A DNA stretch of 64,000 nucleotides. Source: Paenibacillus_AR mesotrionivorans. GTDB lineage: Bacteria > Bacillota > Bacilli > Paenibacillales > NBRC-103111. The position numbers and the translations under genes were made by a program. Position 1 is the stretch's first letter, and the number at the start of each line of letters is the position of its first letter. The notes below the pieces were generated by a model that was not told where the DNA came from, ran no database searches, and saw only the letters and a list, made by a program, of their open reading frames with translations. This document shows, piece after piece, positions 1 through 9,291 of this stretch. The stretch lies in assembly GCF_046098205.1 (NCBI RefSeq), contig NZ_JBJURJ010000003.1, forward strand, positions 1 through 64,000, given 5' to 3'.

Positions 1-183
1 CGCCTCATAACAAAAAGAAAGGGTTTCGACGGAGCCCAGAGCACGGATGAGTTTTCGTAACGCAGCAGGCGTATGCGGAATACTTCCATAATACCGGGGA
101 GCTTCTTGGCCGACTTCAGCAATGGCGACGGCGATGGTATCTTTCGAGACATCCAAACCGATAAATTTTGTGGTAGAATGCAT
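1..183 (-). CDS. IS110-family transposase, N-terminal fragment cut by the window edge
   Basis: Sixty-one codons run from an ATG at 183 to the window edge, with AAAGGAG about 10 bases upstream of the start. The peptide opens with FIGLDVSKDTIAVAIA, typical of the RuvC-like DEDD domain of IS110-family transposases. Asp11 fits the first catalytic acid, and Glu60 in the last visible residues (CYEA) fits the second. The rest lies outside the window, so it cannot be said whether the gene is intact. In this family recombination is guided by a structured non-coding (bridge) RNA from one end of the element; such a segment could lie in the upstream flank but is not demonstrated. Confidence 0.85.
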   Translation of the reverse strand, partial: MHSTTKFIGLDVSKDTIAVAIAEVGQEAPRYYGSIPHTPAALRKLIRALGSVETLSFCYEA

Positions 184-461
184 AGTAACAGCTCTCCTTT
201 GCTATGTAGCTCTGAAATGGGTGGTGGTCACTTTCCATTTTAACCTACGACAGTAGCAATTTGGAGGGCTGCCCTTTGTTTACGTTCATCTTAGCTAGCG
301 CATCTGCCCAGTTAGCGTTCCTGCCCGATCCTACCTGCTTGCCCGCCTGCCCGCCTCTTCCCAGTTAACGCTTCTTCCCAACTTCCACGTTTTGGCCCCC
401 TGTGTTCCTGACCCCGTTCGCCCGCTAAACGTTTACCCGTCACCCATTAACCGTTCACTTC
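184..461. other. Gene-free flank of the IS110 element with a degenerate repeat tract
   Basis: No coding sequence is supported here. The part next to the transposase start may belong to the insertion element; a perfect small palindrome AGGGCTGCCCT lies near 262-272, but no element end could be fixed. From about 305 to 455 the strand is pyrimidine-rich and carries four degenerate copies of a CCCAGTTAACGCTT-like motif, near 307, 360, 421 and 443. The first two are 53 bp apart. Confidence 0.4.
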
Positions 462-1739
462 TCATCCATTCGCCCGCTGGGCTCTCCGTTTCCCCTCCGG
501 CACCTTCCGGCCCACCAGGATCGGCAGAATGAGCTGGCAGACAGCGCCGCCCAACAGAATGAAGGCCAGCTGACGCCCCTCCACCTCCTGCAGCAGCAGG
601 ATCAGCGCCGTAATGGAGATTACCCGGCCTGTGTTCAAGAAGGCCTCCCGCAGCACCACCGACTCTACCCGAAAGTTGCCCTTTAAGGGCAGCTTGCCTA
701 CATGATTGTAATAGTGGGAGGTTAACGTATTGCCCTGCAGCGGGTTGAAGAAGGAATACAGCACCATAAACGAGATAACCGACCAAAGCGACAGCCCGCC
801 CAGAAGCAGGGAAGCGGCGGCGATCAAACCGACTCCGGAAATCCACAGGTAGAGTGTGGTATGCTCCGCCTTGGCAAACCGGGAGATCAGCATCCCCATG
901 GCGATGGTAATGAGAGAAAACAGCACACTCATATACCCGATATGGTCCTCACGCGGCATGACCTGGAACAGCAGGATATTCGGCAGGAACAGCATGATGC
1001 CCTGCAGCAGCCCCAAGGCGAAAAATCCCCACAGGCCGCGCAGCCAGCCCGGGCTCCGCCTCATCATCAGCAGCGTGTGCTTCATATAATAGGTTTTGTG
1101 CCGGGAGGGTTTGGCCTTGATCTTAAGACTGCCTACCGCCGCCAGCAGGAACATAAAGAAGGCGATGCCAAATACGATGATATAGCCGTGCAGCCCGTCG
1201 TTCAAGGCAATCACGCGCCCCGCCAGAGCAGGCCCCAACAGACCGGCGAAGGTGAAGAAAATACTGTTCATGGCCAGATAATGAATGCGGTTGCGCTCAT
1301 CCGATACATCGTACATCAGGACCAGGTAACCCACCCAATAGAAGGCGCCGGACAAGCTGGCGAACACGGCAAACACCGGATACCATTCCGCCACCAGCTC
1401 CTGGGCCGCCACCACACAGATATAGAAGGCGGAGATCAGGAGCAGCCCCAGCCGGTAGGCGTACATCCGGTCGGTTTTTTTAGCCAGCCAGCCCCCCAGC
1501 ATAAAAGCGAAGGGCGCCACCGCATAGTTAATGATATTGTACATGCCGTTGACCCAGATGCTCTCGGTCAGCCGCCATAAATACAGGTTTAGAAAAACAC
1601 CGGACATGGAAGCCCCGAATTGGAAAAAAGAGTGGATCAGAAGCGATACCTTCGCCTCCTGCCCCAATCTGCGCTCAGGCGGCACAGCGGCGCGCCTGGC
1701 CCCAAACCCTTTGATAAGACCCTGCAAGCCTGCCCTCAA
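462..1739 (-). CDS. MFS transporter, about 12 membrane segments
   Basis: A 425-residue integral membrane protein with a charged N-terminus of about 30 residues followed by alternating hydrophobic segments. The segments are separated by short basic loops such as GGWLAKKTDRMYAYRLG, which resembles the loop 2-3 signature of the major facilitator superfamily. The size and pattern fit a YqgE-like or drug/sugar-type MFS carrier; the substrate cannot be inferred. The start is TTG, chosen because TAGGAG lies 9 bases upstream and no better ATG precedes the first hydrophobic segment. The gene lies after the terminator of the carbohydrate operon and is probably transcribed on its own. Confidence 0.75.
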   Translation of the reverse strand: MRAGLQGLIKGFGARRAAVPPERRLGQEAKVSLLIHSFFQFGASMSGVFLNLYLWRLTESIWVNGMYNIINYAVAPFAFMLGGWLAKKTDRMYAYRLGLLLISAFYICVVAAQELVAEWYPVFAVFASLSGAFYWVGYLVLMYDVSDERNRIHYLAMNSIFFTFAGLLGPALAGRVIALNDGLHGYIIVFGIAFFMFLLAAVGSLKIKAKPSRHKTYYMKHTLLMMRRSPGWLRGLWGFFALGLLQGIMLFLPNILLFQVMPREDHIGYMSVLFSLITIAMGMLISRFAKAEHTTLYLWISGVGLIAAASLLLGGLSLWSVISFMVLYSFFNPLQGNTLTSHYYNHVGKLPLKGNFRVESVVLREAFLNTGRVISITALILLLQEVEGRQLAFILLGGAVCQLILPILVGRKVPEGKRRAQRANG

Positions 1740-1857
1740 ATTGATCCGCTCCTACATCATGCTGTTATAAAGACAGTTCCCCTACTTTCACTCATATTGT
1801 AACACAGCCTTCGTTTCCTTGATTTGCCCTGAGGAGGCATATGGCCTCTATAACCGC

Positions 1858-1885
1858 AAAAAACCCCCGGCTAATCAGCCGGAGG
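1858..1885 (-). terminator. Rho-independent terminator of the GH43/ABC operon
   Basis: Read leftward, a GC-rich stem (CCTCCGGCT / AGCCGGGGG with a 4-base loop) is followed by six T. It lies about 20 bp after the stop of the solute-binding protein gene. Confidence 0.9.
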
Positions 1886-1905
1886 CGGTATTCGCACGTA
1901 ATCCC

Positions 1906-3201
1906 TTACTTTTTCTTCAGGTTATCCCACGTTTTCTGGAATGCGTCGAAGAGCTGATCCTTGGAGCTTTTGCCGGCGGCATACGCCTGCATGGAAGCGC
2001 CAAATTCCTGACCCGCCCCGTCGGGGAATTTCATGAAGTTCCAGGACAGCAGCTTGTTGTCCTTGGAGTAGCGGGTGATTTCCGCGGCGATGTCCCCCAG
2101 GTCCGCCGGGTCGGCGGGAATGTTGGTCAAGGCCGGAATAAACTTGAATTCCTTGGTAATGTACTTTTTGCCGGCGTCAGAAGAAACCAGCCAGTTCAGG
2201 AATTCCTTGGCCTCCGGCTTCACCTTGGACTTGTTCCAGATCACCCAGTTGTTGGGGACACCTGTGAGAATCTTGTCGCCCTCGGCAGCATCCTCGCCAA
2301 TGGGCATCGGCAGAAGGCCCAGCTTGATGTTGGGATTGATCCCGTTGATCTGCACCTGGGTCCAGTTCCCCTGCTGCATCATGGCCGTTTCCCCCTTGGC
2401 GAACAGAGTCACCTGGGAGTTGTAATCCGTGGTCAACGGATTTTTGTTGCTGTACTTCAGGGACAGGTCCAGGAGCTTGATCCAGTTTTCCATCACCGGG
2501 TTGCCCTTGAATTTCTGGGTCCCGTCGTTCAGCCCTTTAATGAAGGCGTCGGGATTGGGCTTCTGGTTGGCGAAGGCTACGTTCAAATTATGCAGACCCA
2601 GCACCCACCACTCCTGATACCCGTTGGCAAAAGGGGTAATACCGGCCGCCTGGAGTTTTTTGGCCGCCTCCTCCAATTGGCTGAGGGTCTTGGGCGGATT
2701 TGTAATCCCCGCTTTGGCGAACAGATCCTTGTTGTAGATATAGCCGTAGCCTTCAATCCCCATGGGCATGCCGTAGAGCTTGCCATCCTTCATCATCGGC
2801 TCCTTGGCTACCTGGACCACATCCTTGACCCATGGCTCGCCGCTCAGATCCTCCAGATGCTCCAGCCACACATCCCGCTCCGAATACCCGCCGATATTGA
2901 AGATATCGGGAGACTCATTGGAGGCGAACTTGGTTTTGAGCACCGCTCCATAATCCCCGTTTCCCCCTACGGTTTCAATTTCCAGCTTAACCCCGGGGTG
3001 GGAGGACTCATATTCCGCCTTCAGCTTGTTCATCTGTTCCACTATCTCAACCTTGAACTGGAAAATCTTCACCGTTACATTCTTCTTGGAGGCCGTACTG
3101 GCCTGCCCCCCTGCCATTGTAGACGAATCACTCCCGCAGCCTGCCGCCAGACCTGCGGTTAAAGCTACTGCCAATCCTGCTGTTACCCATTTTTTGACCA
3201 T
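1906..3201 (-). CDS. Carbohydrate ABC transporter solute-binding lipoprotein
   Basis: The 431 residues begin with a lipoprotein signal peptide ending in LAAGC, so Cys22 should be lipidated and the protein held on the outer face of the membrane. The mature part is a family 1 extracellular solute-binding protein: an N-terminal lobe with a TVKIFQFK strand, the motif GKLYGMPMGIEGYGYIYNKD, and a C-terminal lobe with the motif GVPNNWVIWNKS. It should deliver oligosaccharides to the two permeases at 8455-10238. It is the last gene of the operon, 19 bp after the GH43 gene, with its own ribosome-binding site. No ATPase gene is present locally; such importers often share an MsmX-type ATPase encoded elsewhere. 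Confidence 0.9.
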   Translation of the reverse strand: MVKKWVTAGLAVALTAGLAAGCGSDSSTMAGGQASTASKKNVTVKIFQFKVEIVEQMNKLKAEYESSHPGVKLEIETVGGNGDYGAVLKTKFASNESPDIFNIGGYSERDVWLEHLEDLSGEPWVKDVVQVAKEPMMKDGKLYGMPMGIEGYGYIYNKDLFAKAGITNPPKTLSQLEEAAKKLQAAGITPFANGYQEWWVLGLHNLNVAFANQKPNPDAFIKGLNDGTQKFKGNPVMENWIKLLDLSLKYSNKNPLTTDYNSQVTLFAKGETAMMQQGNWTQVQINGINPNIKLGLLPMPIGEDAAEGDKILTGVPNNWVIWNKSKVKPEAKEFLNWLVSSDAGKKYITKEFKFIPALTNIPADPADLGDIAAEITRYSKDNKLLSWNFMKFPDGAGQEFGASMQAYAAGKSSKDQLFDAFQKTWDNLKKK

Positions 3202-3220
3202 TCAAAATCTCCCCTTTTTC

Positions 3221-6200
3221 TCAATTATGTTTGTTTTGCAGCAGGTTCAGCAGCACCTTAACCGCCTCTGCACGTGTTGCCTTGTCGCCGGGGGCGAACC
3301 GGTTCCCGTCTTTGCCTTCCATCATGCCAAGCTCATACAGAACCGCCACAGAGCCCTCGGCCCAATCCGGAATAACCCCGTCATCCACAAATCCGGCTGC
3401 AGCAGCCGCTTCATTGGCCTTCCCCAAAGCGGTGGCCAGCATCTTCGCCATCTCGGCACGGCTGATCTCCACATCCGGACGGAAGGAGCCGTCCTCGTAG
3501 CCGGCAATCATCCCGGCCTCCACCGCCCGCGCTACCGCATCCAACGCCCAAGCGCCGATCTGATCCTTATCGGTGAAGGTAAGGGCGGCCTTGCCTCCCT
3601 GCGGCTTAAGCGCACCCATCAGCATCACGGCAAATTCCGAGCGTGTAACTGTCTGATCCGGCTTGAAGGTGCCGTCCGGGTAACCGTTGACGATTCCCGC
3701 TTGAACCGCCTGCCGGATAGCCGCCTCCGCCCAATGCCCCGCAAGATCGCTGAAGCTGACCGGCGGTTTGGGGACGGGCGGTTGTACCGTTTGGTCCACG
3801 CCGAATACGGCAAACTTGCCCACATTCTTCACCTTCACGGCAATGGTGTTCCCTCCGGTATTCCCGTTTACCTCGCCGCCTGCCTTCACCCAGCTCCGAT
3901 TCCCTTCGTCATAGGCGAACACAACGGGCTTCTGGCCCTGCTTGAGCTTAGCCGGATCGAAGGTCAGGACTAGAGTGATCTCCTGATCGAAGGGCTCGGA
4001 GAAGTTCTTCTGCAATTCGAATACCGGACTGGCGGAAATATCCTTGCTTCCAAGCAGCGGTGTGGTGTCCGCTACCTTGCCGACAGTGAGCCGCAGATCC
4101 TTTTGGACAGCACCGGCGGGAATGATGATCTTGATGTCATCGCCAATACCGAACTCGCCCTTTTTTCCTGCCGGAAGGGTAAATTGGCTGCTGTCAATCA
4201 GGCTTGGGGTTGCCCCGCCGGAGGAGGAGCTGCCGCCGGAGGAACCCCCGGAATAGCTGGCCGTCCATTGGGCATACAGCGTGATATCCGCAGCCCCCAT
4301 GGTGAAGCGGCCGCCTTCGGCATAGCTGCTCCCGCTGCCGTCCGCCTCCGTATTCCAGCCCTTGAAGACATACCCCGTTTTCGCCAGATTGCCCGTATTG
4401 CCATAGACGGCTACCGTAACCCCCTGGGCATACGTTTGGCCGTCAACCGGCACAGAGCCCGCAGCTGCTCCATTCTTGTCATACGTCACGGTATAGGACG
4501 GCGCAGCGAATACCGCCGTGACCTCCACTGCTTCACCGGGCATGATGAAGCTGTCATCTGTGATGCTGAGGCCCTCCGGCCGGATCACCTTCCAGCCCTT
4601 AAACAGATACCCGGGCTCAGGTGCAGCAGTCAACGATACTACTGAATCCTTCACCGCAGACACAGCGCTGGCGCTTGCCGTGCCGCGGCCCTCCGTGGTG
4701 ACGGTGATGCCGTGGCTGGCGGAGGACGAGCTGTCTACAACATGGACCGTGAAGGCGGCCGGATTCCCCTTGTCAAACAGGATGGAAAAATCCACCTTGC
4801 CGCCGCTTTCCAGTCCAAGCTTATCCAGGCCGTCATTCTTGATCGTCAACACATTCTCCGTGACGGCAAAACCATCCGTACCTAGGGTTCCGTTATAGAC
4901 GGCTCCCGTTACCGTTCTTGCGTATACCACTCCGGTTACCGATTTGGCTTCATTCCAAATGACATTTGTGCTTACATCGCCGGGAACGTACAGGTCATAG
5001 GTAGCCTTGTCGGGGCTGAGGTCCGCATCCTTCTTGATGACGGTGATGGTGAAATCCTTGGTGTAATCCGCTCCGCCAACCCGCCCTGCTTCTATCCTTG
5101 CGGTGACCGTTACCTCTCCCGCTTTTGTGGCGGATAATACATTGCCGTTCAGCACCGCCCCGGTTTTACCGGCATTTTTGATACTCCACATGATGCTCTT
5201 GCGGGTTGCAGCATCGGGGGAGACCGTACCGAAAAGCGTCTTTTCCTGCCCCGCTTCCATGGTGGCCGGAACAGCCGTAAGATCAGCCACAGCCCGGAAC
5301 TCACTTTCCGTCAGATTGCGGATTTCAATTTTGAAACGCTGATGGTCCTTGGATTCATCATCGGCCACCCGCACCACAGCACCATTGTTCAGGGAGGCGC
5401 CGTCAACAGTAAGAACCTTGCCGTTGCTTTTATTGGTGATCTTATAATACTCCCCGTCGCGCTCCAGCCTCCACTGCTGGGTATCCGGTAAGGAGCTGCC
5501 CGCAGCCTTCACATTCTGGCAGATTTGACCAATGGCGGAACCGGCCTTCAGGTCGATGGCATGGCCGCTTTGCACTGAGGTGATCTGGTAATAACCGGTT
5601 CCAAGATCCAGAAACCGCCACAGCTGGTTATTGCCGTCGCCATTTGCCCATTGGTTAATTACCGCCCCTGGATCGCTGGATACCCTGTCCACGTCCAGGG
5701 ATTTTCCGCTATGCTTCGGTTGGATCTTCACCATGGTTTCAGGGGTGATTTTCTTCGCCGAGGAGCTCATGAAGCCGCCTGCGAATTTATCGAGGGTCAA
5801 GCTGTCGATGTTGAAGCGTCCGGTGTCCTCGCCTTCCCGGATGAACTCAATGATATTCCTCCCGGCCTTCAGGTGCACCGTCTCTGTTGCATCCGACCAG
5901 GTATCCCAGTTGGCTGTAGGCGGCAAAGCAACCTGCTTGATCCGGTTTTCATTCACATACAGTGTCATCTTGATATTGCCTGCCTGGGAGCCGGAATACC
6001 GCAGGGTGGAGGTGTAATCTGCCGTATAGGGCACATTGACCTCAAACCGGAGAGAGTCCCCCTCCTCCTCAAATCCCCCCACAAAGCCATTGCCGTCATA
6101 CCATAAATGATCCCGTGCCACCTTCAGATTGTCGGAACGGTCTGCATTCTCGGCCTGATACTTCCACGGCGTACGTTTGTTCAGATGGATGTTGTCCAGA

Positions 6201-8419
6201 TTGACCACATCCCCGGTCTCCGTCTCGCTTCTGTAGGTGATGGTGTTTTTGCCCTTGCCCAGGGGCACTGTCACTACCTGCTCCTTCCACACCGCAGCGC
6301 CTCCCGTGGGGGACAAAACTACGTCCCGGGCATATGCGCCATTCACATACAAAGCCAGCGTTTTGTCGGTGCCTTCCTTGGCGTAGCGGAGCTTGATGTC
6401 ATAGTCTGCCGCATGCTCCGTCTCCACAGCAAATTCCACCGAGGAGCCCACTTTGGCCAGACCGTTCACATACCCGATTCCCGTATTGCCCTCCTTCGCC
6501 TTCACCACCTTGGCATCCTTGGCCCCCGTGGTTTTGGCGTATTCGGCCTCGTAGGTCCAGGTAGCGGCTTCGGTAACCGTGATGTAATCCAAATTTACAT
6601 TGCCGGTATCTCCTTGGTCATACCGGTACATAATGACGTTTTCCCCTTCCTTCAGGAAAACATTGTCGTACCGGTCGGCCCATTTATCCCAGCTTTTCAG
6701 ACTGAAAAAATCCACTTGTTTGATCTTGGTGCCATTCACATACATGCTCAAGGTTCTGTCGTCGGCAAAACCCAGGCTGTAGGCCAGCTTGACGGAATAG
6801 CTGCCGGCATGAGCGGCATTCACCTTGAAGGAAACCGCCGACTCTCCAATCCACAGTCCTCCGACAAAGCCCGTTCCGCTGTACCCCGGATGGTCGGTAT
6901 CCGTTTTCGCATTTCCGGACAGCTCGGCATTTTCCGCTTCATACAGCGCGCTTTTTTTCAGAATCAGAGCATCCAGCGCCAAGTCGCTTTTGCCGGAAAG
7001 ACGGATCTTGTTGGTCCCGGCGTTGAGCCGGAGGTTGTGGACGGTTTTGTTATCAAAGTTGCTTGCTGAACCCGCATTGGAGGGAAAGGAAATAGCGCCA
7101 CGGCTCTCCTGATTGACAGCCAGCTGCATACTGACCGGACCTGCCGTATTGTTGTTATAGCGGAAATCCAAGGAGTAGGCCTCTTCCGATTCCGTGTTGA
7201 CCGTAAATTCCACATAGTCGCTGTCCTTGCCGCTGCTGTATTTTACATACCGGGCATCAGAAGCATACAGGCTGCTCCCCGTTACCTTGGCGGCGCCGGA
7301 CAATTGGGCCTCCTCCGCTTCATACACCTCGCTTTTTTCCTCACCTGACGGCCTGCCCAGCACGGTGCCGGGATTGGACGGAATGCCCAGATTAATGAAA
7401 TCGCTGTCATCCCAGTTGATACGTTGGGCTCTGATACCCCGGTTGCCCCCGCCCTGCCCGTGGGTTGGGATGCCATGATAAAGAATCCAATCCTCCGTGC
7501 CGTCCTCCGACTTCAGGAATAAGGGTGAGCCAGGCCCATAAGAGCTGTTTTCATCGGAGCGTTTCATCGCCGGCTGGGGATACTTCGTCCAGGACGCTTC
7601 GTTCATAATATCCGAGGACAGATCCGCTACGGATACGCCTACCGCATAGTTATCGTTCATAAAGCTGCTTGCCGAATAAGCAAAATATACCTTGCCGTTA
7701 CGTTCCACAACTGCAGCGCCTTCGTTGATGTTGTCGCCGTGTTTTTCCCAATCGTACACCGGCCTGGCCAGGGTGACCTCCTTGCCCTCCAGCTCCCACG
7801 GGCTTTTCATCTTGACAATGGTGGGGCATTCGTCGAACCTGGTTTTTCCGGTGGCCGGATCATAATAATAATAGTATTTGGTGTAGGTAAAATAGCGCTG
7901 TCCATTGATGATGACGATGCCGCATGCCAAACCGTAACCCTCTGTGTTCAGCAGCCCCTGCTTATATGTAATCTGCCCGTCCTCGTCGGCATTGGAGGAG
8001 CCCCCCTTCAGCGTCCACGTCCCTTCGAACGGATCGGGGGAAGCATTTTCCAGTACGTAGGAGCTGGGGTGCCCGAATCCGAAGCTTTTCTCCGGGCCGG
8101 AGGCAAAATAGATATACCACTTGCCATCCAGCCGGTAGATGTAGGGTCCCCATACAAACCCGAAGTCCTTCGGCCTTTCCCAGACAACCCGGCTTTTGGC
8201 GGTGGCCACCCCAAGAATGGTTTCGTGCCGTTTTAACGTAATGTTACCGTCACTGGCAGCTGAATAATAATAGCCGTCCGCCGCCCTGGCGATGGTGGGG
8301 TCCGCCCCCTTCATCAACGGGTTCAGATAGTGGGATGTTGCATCTGCGAAGGCGGTGGCCGCCAGGAACAGGACAAGCATAACCGCCAAGGGCAGCAGGA
8401 TGAAGCTCTTTTTCCTCAT
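3221..8419 (-). CDS. Secreted multimodular GH43-family protein with carbohydrate-binding modules, ricin-type lectin and three SLH domains
   Basis: A 1732-residue exported protein. The start is ATG at 8419, behind AAGGAGG; longer in-frame starts run into the upstream permease gene. Order of modules: signal peptide (1-25); five-bladed GH43 domain (about 28-355); four CBM6/35-like beta-sandwich modules, each opening with YEAE or QAEN (about 365-880); a ricin-type lectin with QxW-like motifs (about 890-1040); Ig-like and InlB-type repeat modules; a Gly/Ser linker; a ZU5-like module; and three S-layer homology domains at the C-terminus that should bind cell-wall polymer. Asp40 (GADPT) fits the catalytic base and Glu233 (NINEG) the acid. 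The usual third Asp (AIDG in relatives) appears as LACG with Cys166, so activity is uncertain. It probably processes an arabinan- or xylan-like polysaccharide at the cell surface for the co-transcribed ABC importer. Confidence 0.88.
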   Translation of the reverse strand: MRKKSFILLPLAVMLVLFLAATAFADATSHYLNPLMKGADPTIARAADGYYYSAASDGNITLKRHETILGVATAKSRVVWERPKDFGFVWGPYIYRLDGKWYIYFASGPEKSFGFGHPSSYVLENASPDPFEGTWTLKGGSSNADEDGQITYKQGLLNTEGYGLACGIVIINGQRYFTYTKYYYYYDPATGKTRFDECPTIVKMKSPWELEGKEVTLARPVYDWEKHGDNINEGAAVVERNGKVYFAYSASSFMNDNYAVGVSVADLSSDIMNEASWTKYPQPAMKRSDENSSYGPGSPLFLKSEDGTEDWILYHGIPTHGQGGGNRGIRAQRINWDDSDFINLGIPSNPGTVLGRPSGEEKSEVYEAEEAQLSGAAKVTGSSLYASDARYVKYSSGKDSDYVEFTVNTESEEAYSLDFRYNNNTAGPVSMQLAVNQESRGAISFPSNAGSASNFDNKTVHNLRLNAGTNKIRLSGKSDLALDALILKKSALYEAENAELSGNAKTDTDHPGYSGTGFVGGLWIGESAVSFKVNAAHAGSYSVKLAYSLGFADDRTLSMYVNGTKIKQVDFFSLKSWDKWADRYDNVFLKEGENVIMYRYDQGDTGNVNLDYITVTEAATWTYEAEYAKTTGAKDAKVVKAKEGNTGIGYVNGLAKVGSSVEFAVETEHAADYDIKLRYAKEGTDKTLALYVNGAYARDVVLSPTGGAAVWKEQVVTVPLGKGKNTITYRSETETGDVVNLDNIHLNKRTPWKYQAENADRSDNLKVARDHLWYDGNGFVGGFEEEGDSLRFEVNVPYTADYTSTLRYSGSQAGNIKMTLYVNENRIKQVALPPTANWDTWSDATETVHLKAGRNIIEFIREGEDTGRFNIDSLTLDKFAGGFMSSSAKKITPETMVKIQPKHSGKSLDVDRVSSDPGAVINQWANGDGNNQLWRFLDLGTGYYQITSVQSGHAIDLKAGSAIGQICQNVKAAGSSLPDTQQWRLERDGEYYKITNKSNGKVLTVDGASLNNGAVVRVADDESKDHQRFKIEIRNLTESEFRAVADLTAVPATMEAGQEKTLFGTVSPDAATRKSIMWSIKNAGKTGAVLNGNVLSATKAGEVTVTARIEAGRVGGADYTKDFTITVIKKDADLSPDKATYDLYVPGDVSTNVIWNEAKSVTGVVYARTVTGAVYNGTLGTDGFAVTENVLTIKNDGLDKLGLESGGKVDFSILFDKGNPAAFTVHVVDSSSSASHGITVTTEGRGTASASAVSAVKDSVVSLTAAPEPGYLFKGWKVIRPEGLSITDDSFIMPGEAVEVTAVFAAPSYTVTYDKNGAAAGSVPVDGQTYAQGVTVAVYGNTGNLAKTGYVFKGWNTEADGSGSSYAEGGRFTMGAADITLYAQWTASYSGGSSGGSSSSGGATPSLIDSSQFTLPAGKKGEFGIGDDIKIIIPAGAVQKDLRLTVGKVADTTPLLGSKDISASPVFELQKNFSEPFDQEITLVLTFDPAKLKQGQKPVVFAYDEGNRSWVKAGGEVNGNTGGNTIAVKVKNVGKFAVFGVDQTVQPPVPKPPVSFSDLAGHWAEAAIRQAVQAGIVNGYPDGTFKPDQTVTRSEFAVMLMGALKPQGGKAALTFTDKDQIGAWALDAVARAVEAGMIAGYEDGSFRPDVEISRAEMAKMLATALGKANEAAAAAGFVDDGVIPDWAEGSVAVLYELGMMEGKDGNRFAPGDKATRAEAVKVLLNLLQNKHN

Positions 8420-8454
8420 TGCAGCAATTTCCTCCTTTATGGTTCGGATGATAA

Positions 8455-9291
8455 TTATCCCTTGACTGACCCGGCTGTAATCCCTTCGATAATATGCTTC
8501 TGCATGGACAGGAAGAAAAGGATAATGGGAATGAAGCCCAGCACCAGCGAAGCCAGCCCCAGATCCCACTGCTTGGTATATTGGGCAAAAAAAGAGCTCG
8601 CCGCCAGCGGAATGGTCCTCAGCCCGGGACTGTTCAGGATCAGCAGGGGCAGGAGAAAGTCATTCCAGATCCACAGGCTGTTCAGCAGCAGCACGGTCAC
8701 GGTCATGGGCTTCAACAGAGGGAATACGATCCGCCAGAACACCCCATAGGCCGAGCAGCCGTCCACTACCGCCGATTCCTCGATTTCCGCTGGAATGGAT
8801 TTGATGTACCCGTGGTACAAGAAAACAGACATCATCGCGCCGAAGCCGAAATAACAAATGATAATCCCTACGTAGCTGTTCTGGATACCCAAGGTGCTGA
8901 CCACCTTCACCAGCGGGATCATGATGGATTGGAAGGGAATGATCATGGAAGCCACGAATAATCCGAACACCATTTTGTTAAAACGGGTGGACCGGCGGAC
9001 AATCCGGTGCGCCGCCATGGCGCTGATCACCACCAGGCCGGCATTGGCGATAACCGTGATGATGAGCGAATTGCCGAATACCCTGGGGAACCGCAGAAGC
9101 TCCCAGGCTCTGGCATAATTGCCGGGATGCCAGGACCGGGGCCAGCCGGCGGAGTCGGTGAGCAGATCCCCGAAGCTCTTGAGGGAATTGATTACCACAA
9201 AGTAGAAGGGAGTCAGGAAAAGCAGGCCGATGGCAACGGCGAGGCATTCGGCGGCAAGAATCTGCAGATTGTATGATCGAGCGGTGCGCAT
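8455..9291 (-). CDS. Carbohydrate ABC transporter permease, MalG type
   Basis: A 278-residue inner membrane protein with about six membrane segments and the EAA loop EESAVVDGCSAYGVFWRIVF, which contacts the ATPase in binding-protein-dependent importers. Length and motif order fit the MalG/LplC-type subunit. Its ATG overlaps the stop of the partner permease by one base (TAATG), so the two are translationally coupled. The GH43 gene starts 36 bp downstream. The substrate is presumably the oligosaccharide released by that enzyme. Confidence 0.92.
   Translation of the reverse strand: MRTARSYNLQILAAECLAVAIGLLFLTPFYFVVINSLKSFGDLLTDSAGWPRSWHPGNYARAWELLRFPRVFGNSLIITVIANAGLVVISAMAAHRIVRRSTRFNKMVFGLFVASMIIPFQSIMIPLVKVVSTLGIQNSYVGIIICYFGFGAMMSVFLYHGYIKSIPAEIEESAVVDGCSAYGVFWRIVFPLLKPMTVTVLLLNSLWIWNDFLLPLLILNSPGLRTIPLAASSFFAQYTKQWDLGLASLVLGFIPIILFFLSMQKHIIEGITAGSVKG

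Noticed and set aside
8420..8569. Longer N-terminus for the GH43 protein
   Set aside because: The 50 extra codons overlap the permease gene and lack a signal peptide. The ATG at 8419 has AAGGAGG and is followed by a good signal sequence.
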